From NCBI GenBank assembly GCA_008000375.1, contig SMOI01000437.1, positions 1-23,969 of the forward strand: 23,969 nt of DNA. Reading direction: 5' to 3'. The notes under the pieces are model-generated. The model had not been told where the DNA came from. It made no database searches and saw only the letters and a program-made list of their open reading frames with translations. Source of the stretch: Poteriospumella lacustris. Its lineage: Eukaryota; Sar; Chrysophyceae; Chromulinales; Dinobryaceae. Shown here piece by piece: positions 1 to 9,111 of this stretch (its first letter is position 1; the number at the start of each line of letters is the position of its first letter). The translations under genes were made by a program, and so were the position numbers.

Positions 1-3000
1 ATGGTGCACAACACCGTTATCATTGGTTTACCTGATATTCTTTTTCATTTTGGCCAGTTTTTTGTTTCCATGCTTTCTCATTCCATCGATAATGTCCCCA
101 AATCCCCATCGGTACGCTTGCTCAAACGCCCCACTCTGTCGGCCGTATCAGATTCTTCTGCCGCCTCACCGACAATTCCCTCTCACAAGCTACCCACCAT
201 CGACCCTTGGTCCACACTGCTTGCCCATGCTCCTGAGGACTTGTTAACTCCTCTTCCCGTCAATTTCTCTGAAGCTTTACACTTCATGGAAATGGGATAC
301 GAAGACTCTGTCAAGGAATACTTCTCTCAATTCGGGAAGCAAGTACATCCCGACTTTGCCGCTTCGACAGATGTTCTCAATCTGTTAGAGACCAAAGGTC
401 TACAAGTTTTCGTTCCCCAGAATTGGGAAGGAATTGACGCCCCTCCGCTTGAGCTGCAATGGACAAATGGGTTGCCCGCCTCCCTCAAGCCACGCGCACG
501 GTCAATCAACCCTCGTCTCTTCGAGAATGCAAAGGCCGAATTCACTCGTCTCCGCCAATACTTCTACGAACCATCCGATTCAGCCATTGCCTCCTGTTTG
601 GTCATTGCCCCCAAAGCTACCAAACCCTTCATACGGTTTTGTGGGGACTACGTTGCTGTTAACAAGTACGTGGTCATTCCACAGACGCCCATCCCAAACG
701 TCCAACATGAATTGGACAAACTGCTCAACTTCAAAGTCTTTGTTGACTTGGACTGGACCAATTCTTTCCACCAGTTTCGACTCGCTCCCCGCACGTCTGA
801 TCTCCTCTCAGTGCAAACACCTTGGGGCCTTTTCCGTCCCAAGTTTATGCCCGAAGGAGTGGGCCCTGCGTCCGGCATTCTTCAGAATGCTGCCAGGGAG
901 CTCTTTGCTGATTTTGAAGAATGGACCATTTCCATTTTTGACAATCTCTTGGTCATGGCCCACGACTATGCCGATGCTTATCGCAAGCTCGAACTGGTTC
1001 TGGACCGATGCATTGAACGGAATGTCTTCTTGAAATTCACCAAATCCTGGCTTGGATTTGACCATGCCAAATTCTTTGGCTATCTTTGCCGGCACGGTTC
1101 TTATGAATTGGACGACGAACGCAAACTTTCCATCACATCTATACCCTTCCCCAACACCCTCAAGAAGATGCAGCGCTTCTTGGGCGCGGCTCTTTTCTTC
1201 CGTTCTTTCGTTCCTCATTTCTCCACTCTGACTGCTCCCCTGCACGATATGACGAGACAAGAATTTGACTGGCGCCACCCAGATCGCTGGCCGCAAGACT
1301 ACAATAAGGTCTTTGCGGATCTCAAGTCCGCCCTCATAAGTGCTCACAAAGTTTATCTGCCCAACTTCGAATTGGATTGGATTCTCCGCACCGACGCTTC
1401 CCTCCTCGGTGTAGGAGCGGTCCTCTTTCAATTGGCCTTCTCTCCAGATTCACCCGATCCCGTCTACCAACCAATTGCATTCATCTCACACAAGTTCTCC
1501 CCGGCAGCCTCTCGTTGGACCACGATTGAACAGGAGGCCTTTGGAATATACTTTGCCGTGGACAAGTTATCGTTTCATCTACGTAACAAGGAGTTTGTAC
1601 TTGAAACAGATCACAACAACTTGCTCTGGATTGAGGCATCTGTGGTCCCCAAAATAATGCGATGGAGAATCTTTCTTCAATCCTTCACTTTTCGGATCCG
1701 ACATATCCCAGGTCGTCTCAACCTCCTTGCCGACTACTTGTCGCGCATGCATGACGATAGCGACAATCAGCCTGCCGCAGTCAATGCCTTAGCCTTGACC
1801 AGACCCGACTACTTCACTCCTGTGCCGAATGGCTCCCTTCCTTCTGAGACTCCCGCCTCCCAACTGGACATGAACACTTCGAAGATTTTCAAGTCTGTTC
1901 GATGGGCAGACCCTCCAGTCACTCCTCCCTCATCCTCTTTGGCAGACACGGTTTCCCTCGCTCCACCTTTGGTTCCCTCTCATGCCGCCTCAACGACTCT
2001 CACGGCGGATGATCTACTCCGTCAGGTTCACGGCGGTCGCGCCGGTCACCACGGCGCTCGACGAACCTACAATCTCCTCCAAGAACATTTTCCCGGACAC
2101 CACATCCCTTACGCGGTTGTCTCCGAATTTGTCGCGTCCTGTCCCGTGTGCCAAAAGTCCCGCCTTTCCATGACTCAAACCATGCCAGCTATGGTCCGAC
2201 ATTTGAAGCCTCTGCACCTTCGAGCAATGATTGGAATTGACACTCTCACCGTAACGCCTCCTGACAAGAGAGGAAACAAGTACATCATTGTTATTGTTGT
2301 ACTCGATTCCAAACTGTGCTTCTTATACCCCACCCCGACCCATGACGCCAAGGCGGTTGCTGATGCCTTATGCGTTTTCTTCTCCACCTATGGGATGTTC
2401 ACCACAATCATCACCGATCCTGGCTCAGAGTTCATGAACAACGTCGTCCGTCAACTTACCGCGTATTTTGGTGTGGTACACAACTTCAGCCTCGTGGATC
2501 GCCACGAGAGCAATGGCGTCGAGTCGCACAACCGCCTGATCCTGGATCATCTCCGCGCTCTCGTCATGGACGAGCGCATCCGCGATGACTGGTCTTCACC
2601 TTCGGTCCTCTCTCTGGTCCAATTCTTTCTGAATTCCTTTGCGTCATCCGAGACAGGCATTCCTCCCTTCCATGCCCATTTTGGTTCCCAAGATGCCATC
2701 TACTCGCGCATGCCTGAGTCAGCTGACCCGTCACAGCGCAGCACGGAATACCTTCGCCTTCTGGACGACAATGTCCAGACTTTGCGATCCCTTTCCCACA
2801 AGTTTCAGGCTGATCTCCTGGCCACACGATTGCAATCCAATCCTTCCTCGGACGCTTTCCGCAACCTCTACCAGCCTGGCGACTTTGTACTCTTCCATCG
2901 TTCTCCCACTCAGCACCTCCCGGACAAGCTTACACCAAAATACTTGGGACCTTACAAGGTCGTCAGTCAAACTAAGAATGACGTATCCTGTCGATCCCTC

Positions 3001-3714
3001 ATTGATGGCTCTGTCCACGTTTTCCATGTCACGCGCCTCAAACTCTTCTTTGGCTCGTACGATGACGCTTTCCGCATGGCTCAGCTCGATGCTGACCAAC
3101 ACCTTGTCCGCCGGCTCCTCGGATACCAAGGCAACCCGGAGAAACGCCGTGATATGCAATTTCTTGTTGAATTTGCTGATGATTCGGTCCACTGGCTCCC
3201 GTGGTCTCGGGACATTTCGGACACTATCCAGTTTGAGGAGTTTTGTCGTGCCCACGCACCCCTTTCTATCCTTCTGCTCTCAGCCGCCAAAGCTGCAGCT
3301 CATGTCTCGGCATTAGCCCGTTCTGAAATCACCCTCGTCTCCCCAGGTGATTCCGTCTTGGTGGATATTCGCGCGTTCGGATCCAACTGGTACGCGCAAC
3401 TCGATTTGCCCGGTCTGCACACCACCACGTATCTCCTAGAGATGGTTTATGGCCCCTGGGTCACTCCACGACATCGACAGATATCTGTCCATTCACCGCT
3501 CTGGGACGAGCGCTACAACGTGGACAACGACTTCGTCACCAGATATGGCTCGTTTCGACCGTCCGCATCCTACGCACCCTTGCCTTCCGAAGTTCGCATT
3601 GATGCGACCTTCTGCATTGACCACCCCCAAGTCCTACCTGCCTCCTCGCGCCAGCTCATACTGTCTCGCCTTCGAGCTCCCACACCGTCGGAACAGGATG
3701 AAGTTAGATCGTGA
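1..3714 (+). CDS. Ty3/gypsy retrotransposon pol polyprotein (RT, RNase H, integrase, chromodomain-like tail)
   Basis: The 1237-codon frame starts with ATG at base 1 and ends in TGA; no gag or protease is in the window, so it may extend further left. RT covers about residues 195-400, with FVDLDWTNSFHQF at about 247 and the catalytic box IFDN at 312-315 in place of YxDD. RNase H follows, with D465 (RTDAS), E510/E512 and D537 (ETDHN). The integrase zinc finger is H677, H683, C714, C717, and its core triad is D747, D806 and E841. At about 1054-1083 LVEFADDSVHWLPWS resembles the chromodomain-like end of gypsy integrases. The last 150 residues are unassigned. The domain order RT-RH-INT is that of Ty3/gypsy. 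The protein would copy element RNA into DNA and integrate it. There are no internal stops or frameshifts, so this copy is recent or still under selection. The first 22 residues are hydrophobic and may not be translated; Met24 is an alternative start. Confidence 0.93.
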   Translation: MVHNTVIIGLPDILFHFGQFFVSMLSHSIDNVPKSPSVRLLKRPTLSAVSDSSAASPTIPSHKLPTIDPWSTLLAHAPEDLLTPLPVNFSEALHFMEMGYEDSVKEYFSQFGKQVHPDFAASTDVLNLLETKGLQVFVPQNWEGIDAPPLELQWTNGLPASLKPRARSINPRLFENAKAEFTRLRQYFYEPSDSAIASCLVIAPKATKPFIRFCGDYVAVNKYVVIPQTPIPNVQHELDKLLNFKVFVDLDWTNSFHQFRLAPRTSDLLSVQTPWGLFRPKFMPEGVGPASGILQNAARELFADFEEWTISIFDNLLVMAHDYADAYRKLELVLDRCIERNVFLKFTKSWLGFDHAKFFGYLCRHGSYELDDERKLSITSIPFPNTLKKMQRFLGAALFFRSFVPHFSTLTAPLHDMTRQEFDWRHPDRWPQDYNKVFADLKSALISAHKVYLPNFELDWILRTDASLLGVGAVLFQLAFSPDSPDPVYQPIAFISHKFSPAASRWTTIEQEAFGIYFAVDKLSFHLRNKEFVLETDHNNLLWIEASVVPKIMRWRIFLQSFTFRIRHIPGRLNLLADYLSRMHDDSDNQPAAVNALALTRPDYFTPVPNGSLPSETPASQLDMNTSKIFKSVRWADPPVTPPSSSLADTVSLAPPLVPSHAASTTLTADDLLRQVHGGRAGHHGARRTYNLLQEHFPGHHIPYAVVSEFVASCPVCQKSRLSMTQTMPAMVRHLKPLHLRAMIGIDTLTVTPPDKRGNKYIIVIVVLDSKLCFLYPTPTHDAKAVADALCVFFSTYGMFTTIITDPGSEFMNNVVRQLTAYFGVVHNFSLVDRHESNGVESHNRLILDHLRALVMDERIRDDWSSPSVLSLVQFFLNSFASSETGIPPFHAHFGSQDAIYSRMPESADPSQRSTEYLRLLDDNVQTLRSLSHKFQADLLATRLQSNPSSDAFRNLYQPGDFVLFHRSPTQHLPDKLTPKYLGPYKVVSQTKNDVSCRSLIDGSVHVFHVTRLKLFFGSYDDAFRMAQLDADQHLVRRLLGYQGNPEKRRDMQFLVEFADDSVHWLPWSRDISDTIQFEEFCRAHAPLSILLLSAAKAAAHVSALARSEITLVSPGDSVLVDIRAFGSNWYAQLDLPGLHTTTYLLEMVYGPWVTPRHRQISVHSPLWDERYNVDNDFVTRYGSFRPSASYAPLPSEVRIDATFCIDHPQVLPASSRQLILSRLRAPTPSEQDEVRS

Positions 3715-3815
3715 AACGTTTACAACGAACGGGTCCCGGTTTTAAATCGCTGGAAAGCCGTACAGTATGGCACCGCGCGCCGGCACCCGAACGTCCGTCC
3801 TCTCTCTAACCCCCC

Positions 3816-5411
3816 CTACACCTCCAGCTGGAACTCGTACACGCACCAGTACTCCATCAAGCACGACAGGAAGGCACGGCAACTCTTGGCGAGATCACAC
3901 CGACTCACCAGATGTGCTACCTGCAAGGCAGGGTCCAACAGCACAACATCTCCGTCCTTGACCACTCGCATGGCCACCCCATGTCTTGACACCGGCCAGT
4001 AATTACCTCTTGGCCTTCGTCGTACCGTGAACTTCGGTTTCGCTCGTCGCTTCCCCCCTGCAGCCAGTTCCTCGATACTGGCTTCTCCCACAGCCACCAC
4101 TGCACTTTTCTCCTGCGCAGGTACCGTCGATACCTTTGCCTTCTTCTTAGCACGTTCAGTCGATGTGCAATCCCGACAGTACATGTTGTGCGAAACCCTT
4201 TCTTTTCCCTCCGCCCACAAGTACTTTCGATTCAAAACCAACTCGCGATCGAACGAGCCTCGACTTCGGCCTGTCCGTTCCCGCCATTCTCTGGTCGTCT
4301 GGCACGCATCATTCTTCCCAAGCTCCAGCGTTCGTTCGAGTGCCAACTTATCCAATGTGGCTGCATCATGCCCCCGAAACCCATCAACCGGTGCTCGTCG
4401 ATCCCTCGGATCACTCATCCACTCCTTCGCCACCTTGCGCCAACACACTGCCGGCGTCTGTTTCCCCACTTTTGCCTGTTCGCTTGGCCAAGTCTCGTAC
4501 ACCCGTTCCATTTCTTCTGTCACCTTTCTACTATCTCCGCGATAACCGAACACAATGAAGTCTTTCCCGGCCCACGCTTGTACCTTGTTGTGGAACCACG
4601 CCGATAAGTCTCCTTCAAGGAACCGATTCCTCTTCCACATATACTGGCTAATCTTCCCCGTTTTCTGCAAATGTTGCAGCCACTGGTACACCCCCTTGGA
4701 CTTATCTCCCAATGACTCGTCTTCCAACGAGACCCTGCAGAACTTGCGATAATGCTGGTACGCTTCGCCGCTGTGCCAATCCACCTCATCATCGATGGTG
4801 AATCCAAGGAGAACTTTCCTCTCGTTGTCAGTGCCCACACAAGCCAACAGGGAGGCCATCAGACAGTTTCCGTCATTTAAGGCACAAGGCTGTCTGAAGG
4901 TCTTATATTCCTCGCGGTACATTTGCAATTTTACTTGGTACTCACTCAACGGTTTTGCCACAGCGCGCGAACCGCACATTCCAGCAGCGGCCGACTCTCC
5001 ATCAGAGCTGTCACTTGTCACTACTTGCTCCACGATGTCACTTGTCTCCACTAGACAAACACTGTCATTTGTCATTTGTCCTTCAATGATGTCACTTGTC
5101 ACCACTGGACAAATTTTGTCTTTTGTCGCTTCGCGACAACCGTTGTCACTTGTCTCGTGAACCACGAACTCGTCCTCATTTTTTCCGCCGACCACGACTG
5201 CCCCACGTGCGCTTCGCGCCCATGCACGGCCACTCAAACCAGTTTCTTCCTTCCATTTATTTTTTGCTTTCTTTCTTGTCTCATCCCTTTTTCTTTGCTC
5301 CTCTCTGGTTAGCCTCCTTCTTTTTTGATTCCCTTCTCGTTCCCCACTCTGGAACAAGCCTCTTTTTTGAGCTCCGGACCCCTCGGTCTCGGTCGCTTCT
5401 TCCCCATTCAT
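3816..5411 (-). CDS. Antisense gene inside the gypsy element; unassigned, cysteine-peptidase-like motifs
   Basis: An uninterrupted 531-codon minus-strand frame lies between the pol stop (101 bp away, convergent) and the probable 3' LTR. Residues about 25-60 are very basic and helical (KRRRLTREEQRKRDETRKK), suggesting a nuclear localisation signal or coiled coil. Residues about 80-140 hold degenerate repeats of a V(V/E)TSD(I/S) unit. LNDGNCLMASLL places C183 in a DGNC motif like that of OTU-type cysteine peptidases, and RHGVAMRVVKDGDVVLLDP gives H477 with D493 16 residues on, as in papain-fold enzymes. The gap of 294 residues between Cys and His is long for OTU, so the enzyme assignment is a hypothesis. 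Antisense ORFs between pol and 3' LTR are known in some plant gypsy elements. Transcription would have to start in or near the LTR. It is unlikely to be a shadow frame, because no good sense-strand gene opposes it. Confidence 0.7.
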   Translation of the reverse strand: MNGEEATETEGSGAQKRGLFQSGEREGNQKRRRLTREEQRKRDETRKKAKNKWKEETGLSGRAWARSARGAVVVGGKNEDEFVVHETSDNGCREATKDKICPVVTSDIIEGQMTNDSVCLVETSDIVEQVVTSDSSDGESAAAGMCGSRAVAKPLSEYQVKLQMYREEYKTFRQPCALNDGNCLMASLLACVGTDNERKVLLGFTIDDEVDWHSGEAYQHYRKFCRVSLEDESLGDKSKGVYQWLQHLQKTGKISQYMWKRNRFLEGDLSAWFHNKVQAWAGKDFIVFGYRGDSRKVTEEMERVYETWPSEQAKVGKQTPAVCWRKVAKEWMSDPRDRRAPVDGFRGHDAATLDKLALERTLELGKNDACQTTREWRERTGRSRGSFDRELVLNRKYLWAEGKERVSHNMYCRDCTSTERAKKKAKVSTVPAQEKSAVVAVGEASIEELAAGGKRRAKPKFTVRRRPRGNYWPVSRHGVAMRVVKDGDVVLLDPALQVAHLVSRCDLAKSCRAFLSCLMEYWCVYEFQLEV

Positions 5412-5487
5412 TTTGCTCCTGCAATTTATGTTTTATTTTATGTATTGGTTTCTTCTCAACTCTTCTTTTTGCGTGGAGAAGAGGCAA

Positions 5488-5824
5488 TGACGCCCCATCC
5501 GGCCTTCGGCTGGGGCTTTTAGCCTATTCTTCCCTTTTTCTCCGGAGCCACACACTGGCTCCGGCCTCCCGAACCCGACCTTCGGTTGGACCTTCGGTTG
5601 GATCTTTGATCTAATCAATTAAAACACTTTTTAATTACTCCTTCAACAGTTGAGTTCCTTTATCAGGAACTCAACGCATTGCTTCCGCACTAACCTGAAG
5701 GCCACACCTGGTTGAGAACCTCATTGGTTGCATTTGGTTGAGAACCAATTAAAGTTTATGAAGCGTTCTTCCGTCGCGATAACGTTGGTAAAATGGCGGA
5801 GCATATGAACAATCTCGGCGGTCA
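5488..5824 (+). repeat. Probable 3' LTR of the plus-strand gypsy element
   Basis: A purine-rich stretch (GGAGAAGAGGCAA, 5475-5487) is followed by TGACGCC, and 337 bases later the sequence reads GGCGGTCA. This gives near-inverted termini TGACGCC/GGCGGTCA behind a polypurine tract, as expected for an LTR just after the coding part. The interval holds several short hairpins and paired CCTTCGGTTGGA units, and no coding frame. The matching 5' LTR would lie left of the window, so neither LTR identity nor target-site duplication can be tested here. Confidence 0.4.
5649..5675. other. Perfect 10-bp stem-loop
   Basis: GTTGAGTTCC and GGAACTCAAC form a perfect inverted repeat around the 7-base loop TTTATCA. 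It sits inside the probable LTR, directly after an AT-rich stretch (AATTAAAACACTTTTTAATTA). It may be an RNA structure or terminator-like element in the LTR transcript; no T-run follows it, so a simple terminator is unlikely. Confidence 0.6.
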
Positions 5825-5877
5825 GCAATTGATTGGAACTCGTGACATATCCCAGAGGAAACAAATGTGGAAATGAC

Positions 5878-6638
5878 TTATTTGTTTAGTGGATCATTCG
5901 ATGTCTGCTCGATACGGACATGGCGACGTCGTCTCGCCAACTGCAGCATCCGGTCAATGGCTCTAATTCCCGCCGATTCCCCTTCAGGTTTCCCACCGAA
6001 ACGTGCGCAGCATGTAGTGACACTGTGCTGCACTGGAATGTCGATAGACAAAGGGGCTTCAACATTTTCAAGAACAGTCTCAGACTGTTTCTACGACCCA
6101 CATAGGAGATAAGGTGGTTGGTCATACATCGTCGAAAGCACTCTATCACGCTGTTGAAATTTTCTGTTTTACTAGAAGAACCGTAAGTAGTTATTGAATA
6201 ACACTGGTGACAATGACGTCGTTTTCTGAGTGGAGAAACCTTTCAAGACGGTGGAATTGCGCGAGGTGCCTGTACAGGAGCGGGTGGGTTGGGGTCAACA
6301 GCGGGGAAGGCAGTCGGGGGAGCGGTAGGTTGGTTAGGGAGAGTAGAAGCATAAGCAAAGTTTGGCCTAAGAAATCCAGCATACGAGACTGCAAGTTGTT
6401 GTGGTCTCTGTTTCTTTCTTGGATCGCCAGTTTGGAAAGGCCTCCTACCACGCTGGCTTCCCGAAACAATTCGGGTAGTGCATTGAACTCGCGCATCATT
6501 TCTTCCTCCGAGTGGAAGTTCTTGGTTCCAGTCCGAGAAAGAGGGTTCAGGATGAACCTTTCGGTCTTGGTGATCCATGGTCGTATCTCGCGGTACCTCG
6601 GGAATGGGAGGAGTGGAAAAAGGGGAAGAGAAAGACAT
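5878..6638 (-). pseudogene. Unassigned coding fragments in shifting frames, gag-like in style
   Basis: Three minus-strand pieces look protein-like but lie in different frames. An ATG at 6638 opens a Pro/Ser-rich stretch (SSPFSTPPIPEVPR). Around 6500-6350 another frame gives an amphipathic stretch (EFNALPELFREASVVGG, then LAIQERNRDHN). Around 6350-6243 the first frame resumes as a Pro/Ala-rich tail (QPTAPPTAFPAVDPNPPAP). Further down, 5878-6085 carries KPEGESAGIRAIDRML and a basic segment ending in TAA. Pro-rich ends around a helical core recall retrotransposon gag proteins, but there is no zinc knuckle. It could instead be a spliced gene. No function is claimed. Confidence 0.3.
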
Positions 6639-6639
6639 A

Positions 6640-7504
6640 ATGTCTTTAAAAGTTTTCTACCAAATTGGTATTGTGTTTTTCAGAACAAGAAGCTTTCGAT
6701 GGGCGTTTCACGAATTTGGGTGTTGGTGAGTGAATTTCCGTAGGCTTTTCTTGGATTTCTGGGGGAATTTTCAACAATTTGGGACCATTTCAAAGGAAAA
6801 AGGGGGCATTTCATGTCGGACGTGGCTCTTTCGTCGTTCCTTTTCCACGACTTCGATCGAAGTGATCAATTGTGCTGCATGAATATGGAAGATGTCAGAT
6901 ATACAAATCATTCGGATCGCATTACCGCAATGTCCGTGATGTCAGCAACAGAAAGCGTGGTACAGGTAAGAGTTAAATTAGGATTCGGAGGGAAAAAAGC
7001 GGTGATACTTTTTATGGAGATACCTCCAAGGCGTTGGAAAGCGTGACGAACTGGCCCAAGCCTCCTGTACAGTACACACTCTCCAACCCTGTACAGTACA
7101 CACGACGTTTTTGGAGATTCAAGATGCTTGCCTACAAGACATTCAAATGCAGCAACTCGAAGACGAATGCATTTTGGTGGGTCAAACGACTAACTGCTCA
7201 ATTTATCTGCTCAGGTTTATTCGTGAAGGTGTTTCTGTTCCCAGCAAAAAGTTCAAAAGCAAAGGGACCAAGGGAAACGCTTGGTAAACGGTACGCCTTC
7301 GATCAGTCTGACCTCGGTCGTAACAAAGCTCATCATCGTCAAAAATGACACGATGGATGTGGTAGCAAGATCCGTCTCTGGATCAACTCACTCAAAAGCG
7401 AAACAATATGACCATTGTGTTGCTCTGCGCATCAAGGAACTACAGAATAACCAAAAAGAGAAGAAAGTTTATGGGGACTGGGAAGCCATGAGAAACTTTC
7501 ACTA
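6640..7504. other. Stretch without a recognised gene
   Basis: Two short plus-strand frames (6813-7046 and 7281-7580) have no recognisable domain. A consensus-like splice donor (CAG|GTAAGA) occurs at 6966, but joining it to the best downstream acceptor (CTGCTCAG, ending 7214) reaches a stop after three codons, so I do not call a gene. The phrase CCTGTACAGTACACAC occurs twice near 7063 and 7090. The second frame runs on into the 257-bp repeat that starts at 7505. Confidence 0.35.
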
Positions 7505-7761
7505 TATGGTGCACGGCGCCTTAACTCAACCGTTCGCCAGTGGTGGCCACCTTTGGTCTTGCATAACTTTGCTGACTTGAGCGTTTTTGCGGAAATCAAT
7601 CCAGTACAAATATTCATGGGTTAATTTGCCACAACTTCTGTGGATTAGTTTTTCGATTTGGCCAACTCGTCACCGACTTATGCGCCCCGGAAAATGGCAG
7701 ACGGAATCGTCATTGTGAGACTTCAGTGCGGAAAACACAAGAGTTCCGTTTTCCCGTAACT
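7505..7761 (+). repeat. 257-bp dispersed repeat, copy A
   Basis: By eye this segment matches 14222-14478 base for base, from TATGGTGCACGGCGCC to TTTTCCCGTAACT. The flanks of the two copies are unrelated on both sides. The ends are not inverted repeats of each other and there is no TG...CA pair at the very ends. It may be an internal block or a terminal fragment of a dispersed element. Its left flank CTATATGGTGCAC also occurs in the palindrome at 9227-9249. Confidence 0.9.
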
Positions 7762-7994
7762 ATATTTTAATACGTCGGGCTCATTTTCCCGGGAAAACGT
7801 AATCCGACACGTTTGGCTTCCCTGGTCTCTTCATTGAACCAAATCACAACAAAATGGGACTGAGAAAGCGGCAACTGCTCGCACGATCGCGTGCAAAGAA
7901 TCAATGGTCTCAATTTTGCTGCGACGGTGAGGCCGAAAGCCCACAAGTCTTCGTGGCCTCCCTCTCCATTCCGGGGGTTTGCGAGTGACACGAT
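7762..7994. other. Short gap without a recognised gene
   Basis: This interval lies between the 257-bp repeat and the LINE-like tail. It contains an imperfect inverted pair around CATTTTCCCGGGAAAACG (about 7780-7800). No coding similarity was recognised. Confidence 0.4.
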
Positions 7995-8501
7995 ATGGGG
8001 GAGTGGCAGGCGACAAAGCCTGGCTCCGCTCGAGAGCGATCACTTCCAGGTTTGTGGACAACCATTACTCGCTGGCTATCCTGCAGCGGGGGTTCCAACG
8101 CTGGCCCCCTATCCATATTGGGTTTCGTGGACCCCTTCACTAAAGCAGCGGACGAGGCAGACCCCACCGTCAACGAGCGAACCTCGCATTCGGTTTCCAA
8201 GAACATCCAACTGCGGCTCCTAGCCGACCTCACTCAACATCACATGGACGCTAAACGCGCGTGGCTTCTGAGTGCCGCATTTGGTGGTTCTGGAAAATGG
8301 CTCATCTCTGCTTCTGCTTCCGGTAAGTACTACGGTCCCTACCGCTTTCGCCCGGAAGAGTTCCTCGAAGCCCTACGCTTGCGCTGTCTTCTTCACCCCC
8401 TCCCGCACAACCCCAACGCTGGAGATCCATGCACCTGCGTCTGTGGAAAGGACATCACGCGTGAATTGACCCTGTATCCGCAAGTGTGCCGGACACGATA
8501 A
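7995..8501 (+). pseudogene. LINE-type retrotransposon, C-terminal fragment of the RT protein
   Basis: A 168-codon plus-strand frame ends in TAA. Its second half reads WLLSAAFGGSGKWLISA, then RFRPEEFLEALRLRCLLHP, then a Cys cluster CTCVCGKD with a further Cys near the end. A Trp-Leu segment, then a conserved F..ALRLR helix, then a C.CG...C knuckle is the pattern at the C-terminus of many non-LTR retrotransposon polyproteins. The RT catalytic core is absent, consistent with a fragment. The first half shows no firm similarity. The frame stops where the oppositely oriented copia fragment begins. Confidence 0.5.
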
Positions 8502-9111
8502 ACTTACCGGACACGCCACCAAGCTTTTGTCTCCATCGGCTGCACATCGTCAGCCCTAGCGGCTGGAGGACGACCAATAGAAGCGGGAGTCCTTTCACGA
8601 AGAAAAGGTCGGAGTGCATGACCTGCGGCGGCTGGGTGGTGGGAAGGCGAAGATCATGCCCTGCTGCGATGCTCCGGTGGTGCTTCGTCTTCCCTTTGAG
8701 TTCCGCGACAGACGGACCGAAGATCATTTCCGCCCGGCGACGATTCTGACCGGTCGTTCTGCAATTGCTGATTCCTCCGGCGTTGAGGATGTCTGCGGTG
8801 GCACGCGCGGATGCGTGGCCGAGGCGCGCTCGCAAGAGTAGCGCCGCTTCTGCCCGCAACCGTGGTGGTCAGTACGAGTTCGTTCGCCATGTCGCACGTG
8901 TAGTACGACGCTTTCCGTGGGCGTGATGCCTCTCCGTATGTCCGTCGGGCGAAGGTCCATCGCCATGATGGGGTCTCCACTGTGTAGTGGTCCGCCTCTT
9001 GGCTGTACGTATTGGTGCACCCGGCGTCCCGCAGCGCCACAACGGACAGGAGGTTCGCGACTGATTCCGCACACACACTGACTGTGATCAGGAGGTCAGC
9101 CAGCGACCCTT
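8502..9111 (-). pseudogene. Ty1/copia polyprotein fragment: end of protease region, GAG-pre-integrase, start of integrase
   Basis: Read on the minus strand from 9111, the sequence gives ESVANLLSVVALRDAGC, the NLLSV segment that precedes the integrase finger in copia elements, then TYGEASRPRKASYYTCDM. After a frameshift near 8855 the next frame continues with LGHASARATADILNAGGI, IFGPSVAELKGKTKHH and HSDLFFVKGLPLLLVVL. The H/C-containing LGHAS...I..C segment is the GAG-pre-integrase finger, and the DLFFVKGLP part starts the integrase core. Similarity stops near 8540. The 5' side ends exactly where the LTR at 9112 begins, suggesting the gypsy element inserted into this copia copy. It is not functional. 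Confidence 0.72.

Noticed and set aside
934-945. IFDN box as proof that the left gypsy element is dead
   Set aside because: The whole 1237-codon frame is intact and another lineage here also has xxDN, so it is more likely a family variant.
808-1431. Long minus-strand frame of 207 codons opposite the RT
   Set aside because: It is a shadow of the intact pol frame; its composition mirrors the opposite strand and it has no domain of its own. The same holds for minus 2731-3255 and plus 434-1033 and 2639-3316.
4027-4607. Several plus-strand frames across 4027-5160
   Set aside because: They are Ser/Pro/Leu-rich shadows of the 531-codon antisense gene. The minus frame is longer and has coherent motifs.
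5000-5160. CRISPR-like spacing of GTCACTTGTC repeats
   Set aside because: The repeats are only 10 nt, unevenly spaced and lie within a coding frame in eukaryotic DNA. No cas gene is present.
6813-7580. Two-exon gene with donor CAG|GTAAGA at 6966 and acceptor ending at 7214
   Set aside because: The joined frame stops after three codons, and no domain is recognisable in either part.
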